A DNA stretch of 64,000 nucleotides from Alistipes provencensis (GTDB lineage: Bacteria; Bacteroidota; Bacteroidia; Bacteroidales; Rikenellaceae): positions 3,274,324-3,338,323 of the forward strand of contig NZ_LT559262.1 in the NCBI RefSeq assembly GCF_900083545.1. The letters are read 5' to 3'. Below are positions 50,796 to 60,800 of this stretch, in pieces. A program made the translations under genes and the position numbers. Numbering within the stretch: position 1 is the first letter of the stretch; each line of letters opens with the position of its first letter. Below the pieces are notes generated by a model that made no database searches, was not told where the DNA came from, and saw only the letters and a list, made by a program, of their open reading frames with translations.

Positions 50796-53700
50796 ATGAA
50801 GAAACTTTTTCTACTCATGCTCACGATTTTCGCCTATTGCGCAGTGAATGCGCAGGTGACGACGTCGGGAATGAACGGTACGGTAGTCGACCAGAACGGG
50901 CAGCCGCTCGTCGGCGCCACGGTCATTGCCGTCCACACACCCTCGGGTACGCAGTACGGTGCCGTGACCGACAAGAACGGTAACTACAACCTGCAGGGAC
51001 TGCGTACCGGCGGTCCGTACTCGGTGACCTTCTCGTTCGTAGGCTACCAGTCGGTCGAATTCCCGGGACTGATGCTGTCGCTGGGCCAGACCCTCAAGCG
51101 CGACGCGTTCCTCAAGGACAGTCAGGAGCTCGAGGCCGTGGTCATCAAGGCCGACGGCCGGAACAGCTCGATGAACGTCAACCGTGCCGGTGCCGTCACC
51201 AGCATCTCCAACGACCAGATCGAACTGATGCCCACGGTGAACCGCAGCATGAACGACATCATGAAGCTCACGCCGCAGGCCTCCTCGACCACGTCGGGAC
51301 TGGCCATCGGCGGCGGTAACTACCGTCAGTCTTATGTGACGGTCGACGGTGCCGCGTTCAACAACATGTTCGGTATCGGCGGCAACCTCCCCGCAGGCGG
51401 TTCGCCCATCTCGCTCGACGCACTGGAGCAGGTATCGGTTTCGGTAACCCCCTTCGACGTACGTCAGAGCGGCTTCACGGGCGGCGCCATCAACGCCGTC
51501 ACCAAGTCGGGAACCAACGAACTGAAGGTTTCGGCCTACCTCTATTCCAAGAGCGACCAGCTTCAGGGCGACAAGTACGACGGCGGCAAGCTGTCGCTGA
51601 GCGAGATGCGTGACAACACCCTCGGATTCAGCATCGGCGCCCCGATCATCAAGAACAAGCTCTTCGTCTTCGCCAACTTCGAGCGCGAGTGGAACACCAC
51701 CCCGGGCAACTCCCGTCTGGCACGCACCAGCGACAGCCAAGACTTCGGCAAGGACCTGCAATACAACCGTCCGACGACCTCGAAACTCGACGAGATGAGC
51801 CAGTTCCTGATCGACACCTACGGCTACAACCCCGGTGCTTATCAGAACTATTCGGTAAAGACCCCCGGATACAAGCTCATGGCCCGCGTGGACTGGAACA
51901 TCAACCGCAACCATGCGCTCAACGTGCGTTTCAGCCGTACCCAGAACAAGTATTCGTCGGCCCCCTCGTCGTCGATCTCTCCGTTCAGCGCCGGCAAAGC
52001 ATACGACAAAGACCTCTACGGCCGCACCTCGATCTATGCCATGTATTTCGGAAATTCGCGCTACTATCAGGAGCAGAACTTCACGTCGGTAGCCGCCGAG
52101 CTCAACTCGCGCTTCCTCGACAGCCGTCTGACCAACACGCTGCGTTACACCTACTCGTACCAGTACGAACCGCGCAGCTATGACGGCGGCATCTTCCCGA
52201 CGGTGGATATTCTGGAGCCCACCGAGGGCGGAGCGAGTGCTCTGTACGCCTCGTTCGGCCTCGATCCTTTCACCGAGGGTAACCTCCGCGAGGTATCGAC
52301 CCACATAATAACCGACGAGATCGGCTACACGATCGGCAAGAACCGTCTGGTGGCCGGTCTGCAGTTCGAGCACAACCTGACGACGAACGGCTACCAGCAG
52401 GGCGGCGCAGGATACTACGTCTACGAAAGCTGGGATGATTTCAAGAATGACAAGGCTCCGCTGGCATTCCGTATCGCCCACGGCAACAACGACGCTCTGG
52501 CGCAGGCGTATCCCCAGTTCACCTACATGCAGTATTCGATCTACCTGCAGGACGAAATCAACTTCAGCGAGCGTTTCAAGGCTACGGTCGGACTGCGCTT
52601 CGAGGTTCCGGTCTATCCTTCGATCTCGGGCAATGAAAACAAGGATTTCACGGAGATTTTTGCCGATCACGGCGGCTACAAGACCTCGGACATGCCCAAG
52701 GCTCGTCTGTCGGTGGCTCCCCGCGTAGGCTTCAACTGGGATATGACCGGTGAGCGCAAGTACATCCTCCGCGGCGGTACGGGCGTCTTCAACGGCCGCC
52801 TGCCCTTCGTATGGCTCGTATCGGTTGCCGGCAACAGCAACACCATCCAGAACGGTCTTACGCTCTACAGAAACGCAGCCGGCGACAACATGCCCAAATT
52901 CCACACCAATGTCAGCGACATGCTGGAAGACGTTTACAAGGGAACCTACGAAGGACATGATCTGGCAGCCAATACTTCGCCCACCATTCTGGACAAGAAC
53001 CTCAAAATGCCTTCGACGTGGAAAAGCTCGCTGGCACTGGATCTGAAACTGCCGGGCGACGTCAACCTCAATATCGAGGGTATCTACAACAAGGATTTCA
53101 ACTCGGTGGCCGTGACCAGACTCGGCATGGTCGAGAAAGAGGGCGGCATCCAGCTCCCGGGCGAACCGGAAGCGCGCGTCTACTGGGATAGCCAGAACAT
53201 CAAGAACAAAGACGGCGCTACCGTCAATCCCTACCTGATTCAAAATACCGACGATCTCGACGGTTACTACGCTTCGATCTCGGCTCAGGTATCGAAGACA
53301 TGGGGCTTCGGGCTCTCGCTGATGGCTGCCTATACCTATTCGAGCTCCAAGAACGTGATCGACGGTATCGGCGACCAAGTGACCTCGGCGTTCAGCACCA
53401 ACACGTTCAACAAGAACGGTTCGAACGTGCCCGAACTGGGTTATTCGTCCTATGTATCGCCCCACCGTCTCCTGCTCAACGTAGGCTACCGTCTCGCCAA
53501 CAAGAACGGCGCGTCGAACTTCGGTCTCTACTACGAGGCAAGCCAGCTCGGTTACATCGGCAACTACTCCTACTCGCGCTACTCCTATACCATGTATGTA
53601 CAGAGCGGCAAGTATCAGGACCCCGTGACAAACGACCGCGGCGCCGTGAACCTGATTTACATCCCGACCCGTTCGGAACTCGACGGCATGCCGTTTACGT

Positions 53701-54068
53701 CAGACGAGAACAAAGAGGCGTTCTGGGACTTTATCCAGAAGGACAGCTACCTTTCCGACCATATCGGCGAGTACTCCAAGCGGGGGGGGGCTGTGATGCC
53801 GTGGCATCACACGCTGAACTTCCGCTTCTCGCAGGATTTCTACATCAATATCAAGGGCAAGCGCAACACGATCTCCCTCGGCCTCGATGTCACCAATCTG
53901 GCCAACATGCTCAACCGCGACTGGGGTAACATTAAACAGGTAAGCTCGACCAACATTCTGAAATACGAGAACGGAGCCTATACGTTCGACAAGCCCACAT
54001 GGTCGAAATATGCCAACACGATCTCGACTTGGTCGGCGATGTTCAGCATCCGCTACACGTTCAACTAA
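50796..54068 (+). CDS. Oar-like TonB-dependent receptor
   Basis: The 1090-residue outer-membrane protein has a signal peptide (MKKLFLLMLTIFAYCAVNAQ), a CarboxypepD_reg/CnaB-like domain (about 28-110: GTVVDQNGQPLVGATVIAVH), a plug (about 125-240: VNRSMNDIMKLTPQASSTTS, VTPFDVRQSGFTGGAINAVT) and a large barrel ending in FSIRYTFN. This is the Oar type: no STN domain and no SusD partner. Such receptors are often abundant and may take up peptides or serve in protease-dependent adhesion. A G9 tract is present at codon 996 in the barrel. Codon use is strongly biased, as expected for a highly expressed gene. Confidence 0.92.
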   Translation: MKKLFLLMLTIFAYCAVNAQVTTSGMNGTVVDQNGQPLVGATVIAVHTPSGTQYGAVTDKNGNYNLQGLRTGGPYSVTFSFVGYQSVEFPGLMLSLGQTLKRDAFLKDSQELEAVVIKADGRNSSMNVNRAGAVTSISNDQIELMPTVNRSMNDIMKLTPQASSTTSGLAIGGGNYRQSYVTVDGAAFNNMFGIGGNLPAGGSPISLDALEQVSVSVTPFDVRQSGFTGGAINAVTKSGTNELKVSAYLYSKSDQLQGDKYDGGKLSLSEMRDNTLGFSIGAPIIKNKLFVFANFEREWNTTPGNSRLARTSDSQDFGKDLQYNRPTTSKLDEMSQFLIDTYGYNPGAYQNYSVKTPGYKLMARVDWNINRNHALNVRFSRTQNKYSSAPSSSISPFSAGKAYDKDLYGRTSIYAMYFGNSRYYQEQNFTSVAAELNSRFLDSRLTNTLRYTYSYQYEPRSYDGGIFPTVDILEPTEGGASALYASFGLDPFTEGNLREVSTHIITDEIGYTIGKNRLVAGLQFEHNLTTNGYQQGGAGYYVYESWDDFKNDKAPLAFRIAHGNNDALAQAYPQFTYMQYSIYLQDEINFSERFKATVGLRFEVPVYPSISGNENKDFTEIFADHGGYKTSDMPKARLSVAPRVGFNWDMTGERKYILRGGTGVFNGRLPFVWLVSVAGNSNTIQNGLTLYRNAAGDNMPKFHTNVSDMLEDVYKGTYEGHDLAANTSPTILDKNLKMPSTWKSSLALDLKLPGDVNLNIEGIYNKDFNSVAVTRLGMVEKEGGIQLPGEPEARVYWDSQNIKNKDGATVNPYLIQNTDDLDGYYASISAQVSKTWGFGLSLMAAYTYSSSKNVIDGIGDQVTSAFSTNTFNKNGSNVPELGYSSYVSPHRLLLNVGYRLANKNGASNFGLYYEASQLGYIGNYSYSRYSYTMYVQSGKYQDPVTNDRGAVNLIYIPTRSELDGMPFTSDENKEAFWDFIQKDSYLSDHIGEYSKRGGAVMPWHHTLNFRFSQDFYINIKGKRNTISLGLDVTNLANMLNRDWGNIKQVSSTNILKYENGAYTFDKPTWSKYANTISTWSAMFSIRYTFN
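53782..53790 (+). repeat. Nine-nt G homopolymer inside the Oar-like receptor
   Basis: Nine G encoding R-G-G-A at about codon 996 of 1090, in the barrel. A one-base change would remove the last strands, which are needed for outer-membrane insertion. Confidence 0.85.
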
Positions 54069-54091
54069 TCCTTCGGGAACAGACTCAACAA

Positions 54092-54126
54092 AAGGAGGCC
54101 GGTTTGCACCGGCCTCCTTTATTTAT
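54092..54126 (+). terminator. Bidirectional terminator, receptor and HAD gene
   Basis: AAAGGAGGCCGGT (54092-54104) pairs perfectly with ACCGGCCTCCTTT (54109-54121), 4-nt loop. It separates two convergent genes. Confidence 0.93.
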
Positions 54127-54143
54127 ATATAAGTATATGTGAT

Positions 54144-54731
54144 TTACAGCAGTTGCGCGCGCAGGGCGTCGCAGGCGGCCTCGGGGTCGCGGTGGTTAAA
54201 GACAAAGCCGTGGATGCCGAGGGCGGCAGCCGCCTCGATGTTGGCTTCGCGGTCGTCGATGAAGAGCGTTTCCGATGGCGTCAGACCATAGCGTTCGAGC
54301 AGGATTTCGTAGATGCGCGGCTCGGGCTTCACGGTGTGTTCCTCGCACGACACGACCTCGCCGTCGAAAAGCCCGTAGACGGGGAAGCGGCGCAAGAAAT
54401 CGATGAACTCGCGCGACATGTTCGAAAGCACATAGAGCTTATACCCCGCCGTTTTCAGGTCGCCGACGAGCCGTTCGGTCGATTTCACGGGCTCCTGCAG
54501 GTCGATGGCCAGTTGCAGCATGGCGGCGCAGACCTCCACGGAGCGCCCGGTCATTTCACCGATGGTGACGGTCACCTCGCCCAGCGTCGAGGTGCCGCGG
54601 TCGTACTCCTCCCAGAAGAGCGGCATCCGCGGGGCGCGGAGGAAACTGAAAAATTCGATCAGCTCGGGAGTACACTTGCTTTTATCACGGGCGAACAGCA
54701 CGCCGCCCAAGTCGAAAACGATGTTTTTCAT
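54144..54731 (-). CDS. HAD-superfamily phosphatase (YihX-like)
   Basis: The 195-residue cytoplasmic hydrolase has HAD motif I FDLGGVLFARD, motif II YVLSNMS, motif III KPEPRIYEILL and motif IV ETLFIDDREANIEAA, with a helical cap between I and II (subfamily IA). The closest type I know is YihX-like sugar-phosphate phosphatases. I chose ATG 54731 (MKNIVFDLGG); the frame upstream crosses the -7 box. Substrate unknown. Confidence 0.9.
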   Translation of the reverse strand: MKNIVFDLGGVLFARDKSKCTPELIEFFSFLRAPRMPLFWEEYDRGTSTLGEVTVTIGEMTGRSVEVCAAMLQLAIDLQEPVKSTERLVGDLKTAGYKLYVLSNMSREFIDFLRRFPVYGLFDGEVVSCEEHTVKPEPRIYEILLERYGLTPSETLFIDDREANIEAAAALGIHGFVFNHRDPEAACDALRAQLL

Positions 54732-54736
54732 ATCCG

Positions 54737-54744
54737 CAAAGATA
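54737..54744 (-). promoter_or_regulatory. -7 element of the HAD gene
   Basis: Minus-strand TATCTTTG, 5 bp upstream of the start, so the transcript would be nearly leaderless. Confidence 0.5.
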
Positions 54745-54798
54745 ATAAAAATCCCGGTTGGTTCGGGATTTGCAACGGCTTCGGAAAACTTTATCACT

Positions 54799-55845
54799 AT
54801 GAATCACGGTATAAGCATTCTTTTCCGGGCCATTCCGCTCGCAATGGCCGCCTTCTGCTTCGCATACGGGGCCTACATCTTCTCGGCCGGGACCGACGCG
54901 GCACGCCTCACGGCAGGACCCGTCGTCTTCTACCTCGGGGCGATCTGCGTCGCGCTCTACTGCACTGCGGCAACGATCATCCGACAGATCATCGGCACCT
55001 ACACCGCCGCCGCGAAATACCTCTTCCCGGCGATCGGATACGCCTTCGCCGTGCTGACGCTCGTCAGCGGCGCCTTCATCATCTCGTCGCAATGGCCCGG
55101 GGCGCTGGTCACCGGGCACGTCGTCTGCGGACTGGGGCTTATCACGGCCTGCGTGGCTACGGCGGCCACCTCGTCGACCCGCTTCAGCCTGATCCCCAAG
55201 AACTCCGCCGACGACACCTTTTCGATCAACACGGCGGGATTCACCCGTGCGCAGTCGTCGCTGCTGATCTTCATCGTAGCGGCCGTAGCGGCCGTAGCGT
55301 GGATCTGGTGCATCCTGCTCTACACATGCGGAACACTCCCGGCGCACATCGTCGCGGGCAGCGTGATGTTCGGCATCGCCTGCGTCTGCACGTCGCTCAT
55401 CGCGCTGGTAGCCAGCATCGCCCGGCAGGCCCGCGGCAGCTACACGATGGCCGAGAAACGCAAATGGATGAGTCTCGTGCTGACGATGGGCGCACTGGCC
55501 TTCGTGCTGGGGCTGGTCCTGATCTTCGTATTCTGGGGCGAAACGATCAATTTCGTGGGATTCGTGCTGATCGGACTGGCGCTAATCTGCTGGAGCATTT
55601 CGAGTAAGGTGATCCTGCTGGCGAAGATCTGGCATGCCGATTTCCCGCTGGCCAACCGCATCCCGATCATCCCCGTACTGACGGCTCTGGCGTGTCTTTT
55701 CCTCGCGGCATTCCTCTACGAAGAGGCTTTCTTCCACGCCAAATTCTTCGTCCCGGCGCGCGTGCTGTCGGGCTTCGGGGCCATCTGCTTCACGCTCTAC
55801 TCCATCGTCTCGATCCTCGAGAGCGGAGCCTCGAAAAAGGCATAG
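54799..55845 (+). CDS. DUF2776-like multi-pass membrane protein
   Basis: The 348-residue inner-membrane protein has about ten hydrophobic helices in pairs of similar length (SILFRAIPLAMAAFCFAYGA, YLFPAIGYAFAVLTLVSGAF, LLIFIVAAVAAVAWIWCILL, WMSLVLTMGALAFVLGLVLI). It resembles the family I remember as DUF2776, of unknown function. The alternation suggests internal duplication. It is divergent from the HAD gene with 67 bp between the starts and is followed by a strong terminator. Confidence 0.75.
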   Translation: MNHGISILFRAIPLAMAAFCFAYGAYIFSAGTDAARLTAGPVVFYLGAICVALYCTAATIIRQIIGTYTAAAKYLFPAIGYAFAVLTLVSGAFIISSQWPGALVTGHVVCGLGLITACVATAATSSTRFSLIPKNSADDTFSINTAGFTRAQSSLLIFIVAAVAAVAWIWCILLYTCGTLPAHIVAGSVMFGIACVCTSLIALVASIARQARGSYTMAEKRKWMSLVLTMGALAFVLGLVLIFVFWGETINFVGFVLIGLALICWSISSKVILLAKIWHADFPLANRIPIIPVLTALACLFLAAFLYEEAFFHAKFFVPARVLSGFGAICFTLYSIVSILESGASKKA

Positions 55846-55882
55846 CACTGACAACACATTACAAAACAAGCAATTACATTAC

Positions 55883-55920
55883 AACGGCCGGCGTTATGAA
55901 AAACGCCGGCCGTTTTTTTT
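55883..55920 (+). terminator. Terminator of the DUF2776-like gene
   Basis: AACGGCCGGCGTT (55883-55895) pairs perfectly with AACGCCGGCCGTT (55902-55914), then eight T. Confidence 0.95.
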
Positions 55921-55966
55921 ACGATTTTGTCACAGGAAAGTATTCCATCTTTGTGAAAAACTTTCT

Positions 55967-55974
55967 TATCTTTG
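55967..55974 (+). promoter_or_regulatory. -7 element of the second ECF sigma gene
   Basis: TATCTTTG, 48 bp before the chosen start at 56023. Confidence 0.6.
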
Positions 55975-56022
55975 AACCGCAGACCGCCGCACGGCAAATA
56001 CGCAAACCCGGACAAACCGCCC

Positions 56023-56580
56023 ATGAAGTTCTCTTTCAGCAGACAGCAAAGCGACAACGAACTGATCGCCGCCATCATCCGGGGCGACGTCGGCGCCTAT
56101 GAGCAGCTCTTCGTGCGCTACTACCCCACGCTCCTGCATTTCATACGCGGCATGCTCAAGGACGACCACATGTCCGAGGACATCGCCCAGAATATCTTCA
56201 TGAAGCTCTGGATACACCGCGAAAAGCTCGACAGCGCGCAGTCGGTCAAAAACTACCTGTTCGTGCTGGCCAAACACGAAATCTACAACATCTTCAAGGC
56301 CAAGCGCACCACCATGCTCTCGCTGCTGCCCCAGCTCAGCGACCGCGACGTGGCGGACCGCGGCGTCTCGGCCGAAGAGCAGTACAATTATACGGAGCTG
56401 AATGCGCTGCTGATGCAAGGCATTTCGAAAATGCCGCCCCAGCGACAGTTGATCTTCCGCATGAGCCGTTACGAACACCTCTCCAACCGCGAGATCGCCG
56501 AACGGCTGGGACTCTCGGTGCGCACCGTCGACAAGCACATCGAACTGGCGCTGAAAGACCTCCACAGCACCCTCTGTTGA
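56023..56580 (+). CDS. ECF RNA polymerase sigma factor (second locus)
   Basis: The 185-residue protein has sigma-2 (YEQLFVRYYPTLLHFIRGML, EDIAQNIFMKLWIHREKL) and sigma-4 (ISKMPPQRQLIFRMSRY, helix-turn-helix IAERLGLSVRTVDKHIELAL). I chose ATG 56023 (MKFSFSRQQSDNELIAAII), the usual beginning for this subfamily. It heads the plus-strand locus with FecR, SusC, SusD and a lipoprotein. Confidence 0.92.
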   Translation: MKFSFSRQQSDNELIAAIIRGDVGAYEQLFVRYYPTLLHFIRGMLKDDHMSEDIAQNIFMKLWIHREKLDSAQSVKNYLFVLAKHEIYNIFKAKRTTMLSLLPQLSDRDVADRGVSAEEQYNYTELNALLMQGISKMPPQRQLIFRMSRYEHLSNREIAERLGLSVRTVDKHIELALKDLHSTLC

Positions 56581-56707
56581 TTTTTCCGATTTTTTTCGCT
56601 TTTTTTGCAGTTCCGGTTACGCAATCGGAGCCGCTCGGTTGTTCTTTATACAGCAGGATGTACGGAGGAAGGCTCCGCATCCGGCGGCGAACAGAGAAAA
56701 AGGACCT

Positions 56708-57700
56708 ATGACCAAGTTAAACGAATATTTCGACAATGAACTCTCCGCGCAGGAGCAGCTCGAAGTCCAGATGTGGCTCGCCGAACACGGTGACAACCCG
56801 GATTCGGAGGCACAGTTGGCCGAGCTTTTCGACAGCCTGCACGTCGACGACGACACGACGGCCCGTGCGGCTTTCGGACGTGTCGCCCACCGGCTCGGGA
56901 TCGCCGGAGGACAGCCGTCCGCACCCTCGCGCCGTGCGCGTATCGTCACATGGAGCCAGCGTATCGCCGCCGTGCTCGTCATTCCGCTGCTGTGCGCCGT
57001 CGGACTGCTCTACGCCGACCGCCAGCCGGAGGTGGAATGGCTCGAACAGCAGGTTCCCTATGGCGAAGTCGCCTCCCTGACGCTTCCCGACGGCACGCAA
57101 CTGCACCTGAATTCCGGCAGCCGCATCACCTATCCGTCGGTCTTCACGGGCAAGGAGCGCCGTATCTTCGTCGAGGGCGAAATATTCGCCGACGTAGCGA
57201 AAAATCCCCGCAAACCGTTCATCATCCAGTCGGGCGAGGTCGGAATCCGCGTCTTGGGAACCCGGTTCAACTTCAAATCCTACGCGAATACCGACTGTAT
57301 CGAAGTCCTGCTGGTCGAAGGCTCCGTCCGATTCGACATCAACGCCGAAGCCCGCAGGCAGCAACTGGTGATGAAGCCCGGCGACATGGTGCAGTACGAC
57401 CGCGCCACGGGCGACATAGACCTCACGACGTTCCGGCCCGGGCATTTCAAATCCTTTGCCGACAACCGGGCCATCCACTTCTTCAACCTGCGCATGCGCG
57501 ACATCGCTTCGGACCTCGAACGTCTGTTCGGCACGCACATCGTCATCCTCGACGAGGCGCTCGCACAGGCCCGCTATTTCGCCTATTTCACCAACAACGA
57601 AAATCTGGACCAGATACTGTCCGCCATCAATTCCGACCACAAGATGCAGATTCTGCGTCGTGACGGAGTCATCTACCTCTCGTCGAACCGATCCCGATGA
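56708..57700 (+). CDS. FecR-type anti-sigma factor (second locus)
   Basis: The 330-residue regulator has a cytoplasmic N terminus (MTKLNEYFDNELSAQEQLEV), one helix (RIAAVLVIPLLCAVGLLYA, about 80-98), the periplasmic FecR domain (VPYGEVASLTLPDGTQLHLN, GTRFNFKSYANTDCIEVLLV) and a C-terminal DUF4974 domain (IHFFNLRMRDIASDLERLFG). It should sequester the sigma factor encoded upstream and respond to the STN domain of the SusC encoded 165 bp downstream. Confidence 0.92.
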   Translation: MTKLNEYFDNELSAQEQLEVQMWLAEHGDNPDSEAQLAELFDSLHVDDDTTARAAFGRVAHRLGIAGGQPSAPSRRARIVTWSQRIAAVLVIPLLCAVGLLYADRQPEVEWLEQQVPYGEVASLTLPDGTQLHLNSGSRITYPSVFTGKERRIFVEGEIFADVAKNPRKPFIIQSGEVGIRVLGTRFNFKSYANTDCIEVLLVEGSVRFDINAEARRQQLVMKPGDMVQYDRATGDIDLTTFRPGHFKSFADNRAIHFFNLRMRDIASDLERLFGTHIVILDEALAQARYFAYFTNNENLDQILSAINSDHKMQILRRDGVIYLSSNRSR

Positions 57701-57865
57701 ATTCTTCCCCAAAAACCGACCTGACACTAAAAACCAGTATGCCTATGAGAGACTGACCGCCCCTCCCGCCCATTTCCTTTTTTCTGTTCCTTTTCTGTGA
57801 CCCGCCCGGATGCCACCCGACCCCGGCATGCCCGCTTCTAAACCCGAACCTTAAATAAACCTATC

Positions 57866-60800
57866 ATGGGAAACGACTACAATCGTCGGGGAACTCGCTT
57901 TGCGAGACTCCTCTACCCGGTTATTCTCTGTATGTTACTCAGCCCTGCCGCGGTTTTCGCGCAGGCGAAGAGGATTAACCTCGAATTGAAGAACGTAACC
58001 GTTCAGGAGGCCATAGCCACGCTGAACCGTACGGAAAATTACTCCATCATCGTCAGTTCGGACGAGGTGGACCTCACCAAACGCATCTCCGTTTCGGCCC
58101 GGAACGCCACCATCCGCGAGGTCCTCGACCAAGTATTCGCCGGACAGGAGGTGACCTGCACCATCGACGGACAACGCATCTCCGTCACCAAGAAACAGCC
58201 CGCGCCAACAACGAAAACCGCCGCCGACCGGAACTCCGTACACGGACGCGTGACCGATGTCAAGGGACAGCCGATCATCGCCGCCACGGTAGCCGTCGAG
58301 GGCACCCAGAAAGGCACGCTGACGGGTGTCGACGGCGATTTCGAGCTGACGGACATGAAGTTCCCCGCCAAACTCAACGTCTCCTATCTGGGATATATCT
58401 CCCAAATCGTAGAGGTCAAGGGGGGGGGAAATCCGCCGCTTGAAATCGTTCTGAAAGAGTCGGACAACCTGATGGACGAGGTGGTGGTCGTGGGCTACGG
58501 CACGCAGCGCCGGGCCAACCTCTCGGGAGCCGTGGCGACCATCAGCGGCAAGGACCTCAACGCCCGTCCGGTGGTCTCGGCAGCCAACGCCCTGCAAGGC
58601 GCCGACCCCTCGGTGAACATCACTTTCGGTACGGGTTCGCCCGAATCGTCCTATGCCATCAACATCCGCGGCTCGATCTCGCTCAACAGCGGTTCGCCGC
58701 TCGTGCTGGCCGACGGCGTGGAGGTGAGCCTCAGCCAGATCAACCCCAACGACATCGAATCGGTGTCGGTGCTCAAGGACGCCTCGTCGTGCGCCATCTA
58801 CGGCGCCAAGGCTTCGGCCGGCGTGGTGCTCATCACCACCAAGGCGGGCAAGAAGGGCGAACGCGCCCGCGTCTCCTACAACGGACGCTTCGGCTGGGCC
58901 AGCAACACCACCTCGACCGATTTCATCGACACGGGTTACGACCATGTGCGCATCGTCAACCAGTTCATGAACGACTCGTCGGACGGCACGATGAACATCT
59001 TCCGCTACACCGAGGAGAACGGCGGCCTGCAAAAGCTCTACGACCGCCGCAACGACCGCACGGAGCATCCCGACCGTCCGTGGGTCGAGGTGGGCGACGA
59101 CGGCAAGTACTACTATTACGGCAATTTCGACTGGTACGGCTACTTCTACAACCGCGTGCGTTCGCAGCAGGAGCACAACCTTTCGCTCTCGGGAGGCACC
59201 GACAAGGTGACCTACTACGCCAGCGGCCGCTTCTACCAGCAGTACGGCATGTTCAACATCAACAAGGACAAGTACACCGACTACGCCTTCCGCACCAAAG
59301 TTTCGGCCCAGATGACCCCGTGGCTGAAATACTCGAACAACATCAGCTTCGACACCTCGGGCTACAAATACGGCGGACACTCCGACTACGAGGGTACGAT
59401 CAACGCCCTGCAGTCGAACATCTGCGCCGCTTTCCTCCCCTACAACCCCGACGGCTCGATCGTGCAGTACGTCAACCAACTGGGCAAGAACTCCCCCATC
59501 GGCGCGGGCCGCGGAGGCCAGATGACCGCCGACCGTTCGAAGAACTCGAAGGAAAACCGCTACCTGACGCTTTCGAACCAGTTCGATATCACGATCGCCA
59601 AGAAACTCGTCCTCACGGCAGCCTACGACTACCGCCAGCGCGACCGGCTCTATAAATACCGCAACAACACGTTCGAATACTCGCGTCAGGAGGGCGTCAT
59701 GGAGACTTTCACCTCGGGATCGGTCGAAAACTCCTACCGCGAGGTGCATTACGGCTACAAGGGCCACAACGTCAACATCTACGGCACCTACGAGAACTCG
59801 TGGGGAGGCCACCATTTCAAAGCCACCGCCGGCGGGCAGTACGAGGACTACCGCTCGACGTCGCTCGACGTGAAGCAGACCGACCTGTCGAGTGACAACA
59901 TCGACTCGTTCACCGTGGCGACGGGCCCCATCACCCTCTCGCAGTCGATCTCGGCCTACCGTACGCTGGGATTCTTCGGCCGCGTGAACTACGACTACGA
60001 GGGGCGCTACATCTTCGAGGCGAGCGCCCGCGGCGACGGTTCGTCGCGTTTCGAACCCGACCACCGCTGGGGATTCTTCCCCTCGGCATCGGCCGCATGG
60101 CGCATCAGCGAGGAGTCGTTCTTCGAACCCGTGCGCGACGTGATGAGCAACCTCAAACTGCGCCTCTCGGTGGGCAGTCTGGGTAACCAGCAGGTTTCCA
60201 ACTACGCCTACATCGAGCAGATCAGCACCGACAACCAGATGACCTACACCTTCGACGGACTGGAAAAGGCCTATTACGCCAACGTTTCCGACCCGCTGTC
60301 GTCGGGACTGACGTGGGAGACCGTGACCACCTATGACGTGGGACTCGACGTGGGGTTGCTCAACGGCCGTCTCAACTTCACGGGCGACTACTACATCCGC
60401 GACACGAAGGACATGCTCACCACCTCGCTCACCCTGCCCGACGTCTTCGGCGCCAAGACCCCGAAGGCCAACTGCGCCGACCTGCGCACCAAGGGCTGGG
60501 AGATCACCCTGAGCTGGCAGGACGAGTTCCAGTTGGCCGGAAGCCCCTTCTCGTACAACGTGTCGGCTTCGGTGGGTGACTACATCACCAAGATCACCAA
60601 ATACCACAACCCCGACCGGCTGATTTCGGACCACTATGTGGGCAAGAGGCTGGGCGAGATCTGGGGCTACCACGTCGACGGGCTGTTCAAGACCGACCGC
60701 GAAGCGGCCGAATATCAGGCCGCGATCGACGACAAGGCGGTCAACAACCGTGTCTACCAGTGCAAGGGCCCGGCGGGCAACTACCTGCGGGCGGGCGACG

